Virus record (IMG/VR): IMGVR_UViG_3300036859_000056 | Coordinates: 1-28,249 of that record | Strand: one strand, 5' to 3' | DNA: 28,249 bases | From: a virus | Program-made: the position numbers and the translations under genes | Shown: positions 26,737 to 28,249 of the stretch, in pieces | Layout: every line of letters begins with the position of its first letter | Numbering within the stretch: the first letter of the stretch is position 1 | Notes under the pieces: model-generated | Told to the model about the DNA's origin: nothing | Seen by the model: the letters and a program-made list of their open reading frames with translations, nothing else | Database searches by the model: none

Positions 26737-27572
26737 TCGTCACTGCCTGTCTTATCTGGTGGAACGAGCGCCCGGAGGACTTGGCGCGGTGCGTGCGTGG
26801 CATGGCGACCATCGCGGACCGCTTGGTGGCAGTGGACGGCGCCTACGCGCGGTATCCGGGTGCGACGAAGGGTTCACCGATTGATCAAGTGGAGGCCATC
26901 GCTGAAGCGGCTAACGAAGTCGGGATCGAGGTTGTGGGCGTGTTCCCGGACCGCCTGTGGGCCGGACAGGTTGAGAAGCGTTCTTACGCACTACAGAAAG
27001 CGGCAGAAGATTCAGATTGGATCGCCGTGGTGGATGCTGACTGGATCATCTCAGGGAACCGTAAGAAGGCTCGTGCTGAGCTCGCCGGCTACGGCGCGGA
27101 CATCGATGTCGTTAGCGTGCCATTCTACACGCCGCCGGGCAACGGTCAGGTGGCGTCGGGCTGGCATAACCGGGTCCAAGATTCTCAGGTGTGGCTTCCC
27201 CATATCTTCCGGGCGTTGCCGGAAATCACCGTCGAGCGGTACCACTGGTACATCGGTGCCCGCAAGGGAAAGCATCTAATCTGGTTGTGGGGGCCGCCCG
27301 GCGAGGGCCGCGCCGTCCTACCGCCGCACCAGCTCGAAGCGCCCTATCTCATCGAGCACATGACCCTGCATCGCACCGAGGAACAGGTGCTCGCCAGCCG
27401 GGCCTTCCTCAATGATCGGGTCATGGTGGTGGGCATGACCGATCAAGAGGATGATCTGCCGGAACTCCCCCGTCCGGTGTTCGACTACGAGACGATCCCG
27501 CTGACCGACTTGGCGGCGGAACGCAAGGCGCGGCGGCGGGCACGGCAGATGCGACGGAGACGCGGACGATGA
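26733..27572 (+). CDS. GT2-type glycosyltransferase (279 aa)
   Basis: GT-A fold features: the N-terminal strand IVTACLIWWNERPEDLARCV, LVAVDGAYARYPG, a donor-side VVDADWIISGNRKKA (the D-x-D-like motif at about residue 99-101), then HIFRALPEITVERYHWYIG with an acceptor-side aromatic patch. The C-terminus is strongly basic (AAERKARRRARQMRRRRGR), unusual for this family, and might bind nucleic acid. It is the last rightward gene. Together with the GT-B enzyme at 305, the phage encodes two unrelated transferases. Substrates could be virion proteins or modified DNA; no nucleobase hydroxymethylase or similar enzyme is present, which argues against DNA. Confidence 0.85.
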   Translation: MIVTACLIWWNERPEDLARCVRGMATIADRLVAVDGAYARYPGATKGSPIDQVEAIAEAANEVGIEVVGVFPDRLWAGQVEKRSYALQKAAEDSDWIAVVDADWIISGNRKKARAELAGYGADIDVVSVPFYTPPGNGQVASGWHNRVQDSQVWLPHIFRALPEITVERYHWYIGARKGKHLIWLWGPPGEGRAVLPPHQLEAPYLIEHMTLHRTEEQVLASRAFLNDRVMVVGMTDQEDDLPELPRPVFDYETIPLTDLAAERKARRRARQMRRRRGR

Positions 27573-27650
27573 AGGACCTTGGTGGTCCGAAGCCATCTGC
27601 TTTCGTGCTTAGAATGGAGTGGAACGTGTCACGCAACGAGTCACGCGTTA

Positions 27651-27818
27651 TCAGGACGGGCGCTTCTGCTCCCGTTCGTAGCGCGCCACCTCTCGCTCTG
27701 AGACGACCCACAACGGGCCGATCTTTCTCCCGCGGAGCTTCCCGTTGCGGATCTGCCAGCGAAGGGTCGAAGCCGCCAACCCGAGACGGGCGGCGGCTTC
27801 TGTCAGGGTTAGGGTCAC
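27651..27818 (-). CDS. HTH_17 DNA-binding protein (55 aa)
   Basis: The start was chosen at GTG 27818, overlapping the stop of the preceding leftward gene (GTGA). VTLTLTEAAARLGLAASTLR, WQIRNGKLRGRKIG and LWVVSEREVARYERE form a complete, minimal MerR/excisionase-like HTH_17 with wing. It is the second gene of the only leftward operon and converges on the GT2 gene, with 78 nt between. A master regulator expressed against the early and late operons is the natural reading. Without an integrase, excisionase activity cannot be assumed. Confidence 0.8.
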   Translation of the reverse strand: MTLTLTEAAARLGLAASTLRWQIRNGKLRGRKIGPLWVVSEREVARYEREQKRPS

Positions 27819-28072
27819 AACTGCACGCCCCACTCCTCCAGCGCGTGCTCGGCGCAGTAGGCCGAGCCGGACTGGTACGCATGGGACTCCCCGAGGTATT
27901 CCAGGTATCGGTCACCCGGACGGATGGGAGTCTCGCAGTAGGATCTGGGCGTCCGGCCCGTCCGATCAACCGGGGCGTCAGTGATAAGCGTGAAGTGTTC
28001 GCAACGATGCGGCTTGCGCGCCGTCCGGAGAACGAGCCCGGTTTGCCTCTGTTCCTCAGTGAGGACTGTCAT
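27815..28072 (-). CDS. Cys/His-rich early protein, leaderless (85 aa)
   Basis: ATG 28072 is the preferred start: a perfect promoter ends six bases before it, so transcription should begin at the A of this ATG. A GTG at 28087 would place the -10 box inside the gene. The product has RKPHRCEHFTLITDAPVDR, then SYCETPIRPGDRYLEYLGES, then YCAEHALEEWGVQL. The spaced C..H, C, C..H pattern (I-R-P-G-D-x-Y) is a small zinc fold common in actinophage early regions. It is first in the leftward operon. The function is unknown. Confidence 0.75.
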   Translation of the reverse strand: MTVLTEEQRQTGLVLRTARKPHRCEHFTLITDAPVDRTGRTPRSYCETPIRPGDRYLEYLGESHAYQSGSAYCAEHALEEWGVQL

Positions 28073-28078
28073 GCTGAC

Positions 28079-28107
28079 ATTATACACGACGCCGTGTAGG
28101 TTGTCAA
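28079..28107 (-). promoter_or_regulatory. perfect consensus promoter for the leftward operon
   Basis: On the minus strand TTGACA (28107-28102), a 17-nt spacer and TATAAT (28084-28079) match the sigma-70/sigma-A consensus at every base. The spacer holds TACACGGCGTCGTGTA, a nearly perfect palindrome (outer 8 of 8 pairs TACACG/CGTGTA with GCGT centre), a candidate operator between the two boxes. The start of the first gene lies six bases after the -10. Confidence 0.85.
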
Positions 28108-28122
28108 GCCCATGAACAACCG

Positions 28123-28249
28123 CGCGTCATCCTCCACCGCGGTCCCTCAACGCGAAGGCACCAACATGTGTGGATAGATCTCCCGGCCGGTATCGCTGCG
28201 GTGATGCCACGAGGGTGCGTCGTCTGTCATCTCTCTCTGTCTGACTATC
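28123..28249. repeat. terminal direct repeat, right copy
   Basis: Identical to 1-127. It should be removed once to obtain the circular genome of about 28,122 bp. Confidence 0.95.

Noticed and set aside
27569-28099. 176-aa open frame on the plus strand
   Set aside because: It lies antisense to the two leftward genes, which have a consensus promoter, a coupled start and recognisable motifs; its own sequence is Arg/Pro/Ser-rich without a domain.

Overview
The window is a near-complete, circularly permuted genome of a small tailed phage with a long-tail (siphovirus-type) gene set. The first 127 bases recur exactly as the last 127 (1-127 = 28123-28249). This is what a circular or terminally redundant molecule looks like after de Bruijn assembly, so the unique genome is about 28,122 bp. 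Base composition is GC-rich. Genes are packed with ATGA/GTGA/TTGA stop-start overlaps, GTG and TTG starts are common, and several promoter-like -10 boxes lie exactly 6 nt before a start codon (predicted leaderless mRNAs). Together these suggest an actinobacterial or similar high-GC host; that is inference, because no host marker gene is present.

Layout, rightward unless stated. (1) 219-3468: a short membrane peptide, a GT-B-type glycosyltransferase, and several structural or adsorption-type proteins (a BppU-like N-terminal domain protein and a fibre-like protein) that sit upstream of the packaging genes. (2) 3465-8905: packaging and head. HNH endonuclease, large terminase, portal with a C-terminal Com-like zinc ribbon, an HNH/ribbon-helix-helix endonuclease, an intrinsic terminator, then one 628-aa protein combining prohead protease and major capsid protein. 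(3) 8916-16853: connectors, HK97 gp10-like protein, major tail protein, tail chaperone with a canonical -1 slippery heptamer, tape measure, and two tail tip/fibre proteins. (4) 16899-19812: lysis region with a C39-like cysteine peptidase endolysin, several small membrane proteins as holin/spanin candidates, and another HNH gene. (5) 19813-20153: non-coding control region with two tandem promoter-terminator units. (6) 20154-27572: early region of mostly tiny, translationally coupled genes. It includes an excisionase-like HTH protein, a RecB/Cas4-like PD-(D/E)XK nuclease, a Holliday-junction-resolvase-like nuclease invaded by an HNH gene, a putative replication initiator carrying 12-bp-spaced repeats (candidate origin), and a GT2 glycosyltransferase. 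(7) 28072-27651 on the minus strand: a two-gene operon (Cys/His-rich protein and HTH_17 protein) behind a perfect consensus sigma-70-type promoter.

No DNA polymerase, helicase, primase, integrase or classical phage repressor is recognisable. The phage probably borrows the host replisome through its own initiator and iteron-like origin. If it has a dormant state, it would be plasmid-like or integrase-independent. The strongest points for follow-up are the iterons inside the initiator gene, the recurring leaderless promoter geometry, the portal-Com fusion, the HNH-RHH gene next to its own palindrome, and a terminator-associated RNA element present in two places.
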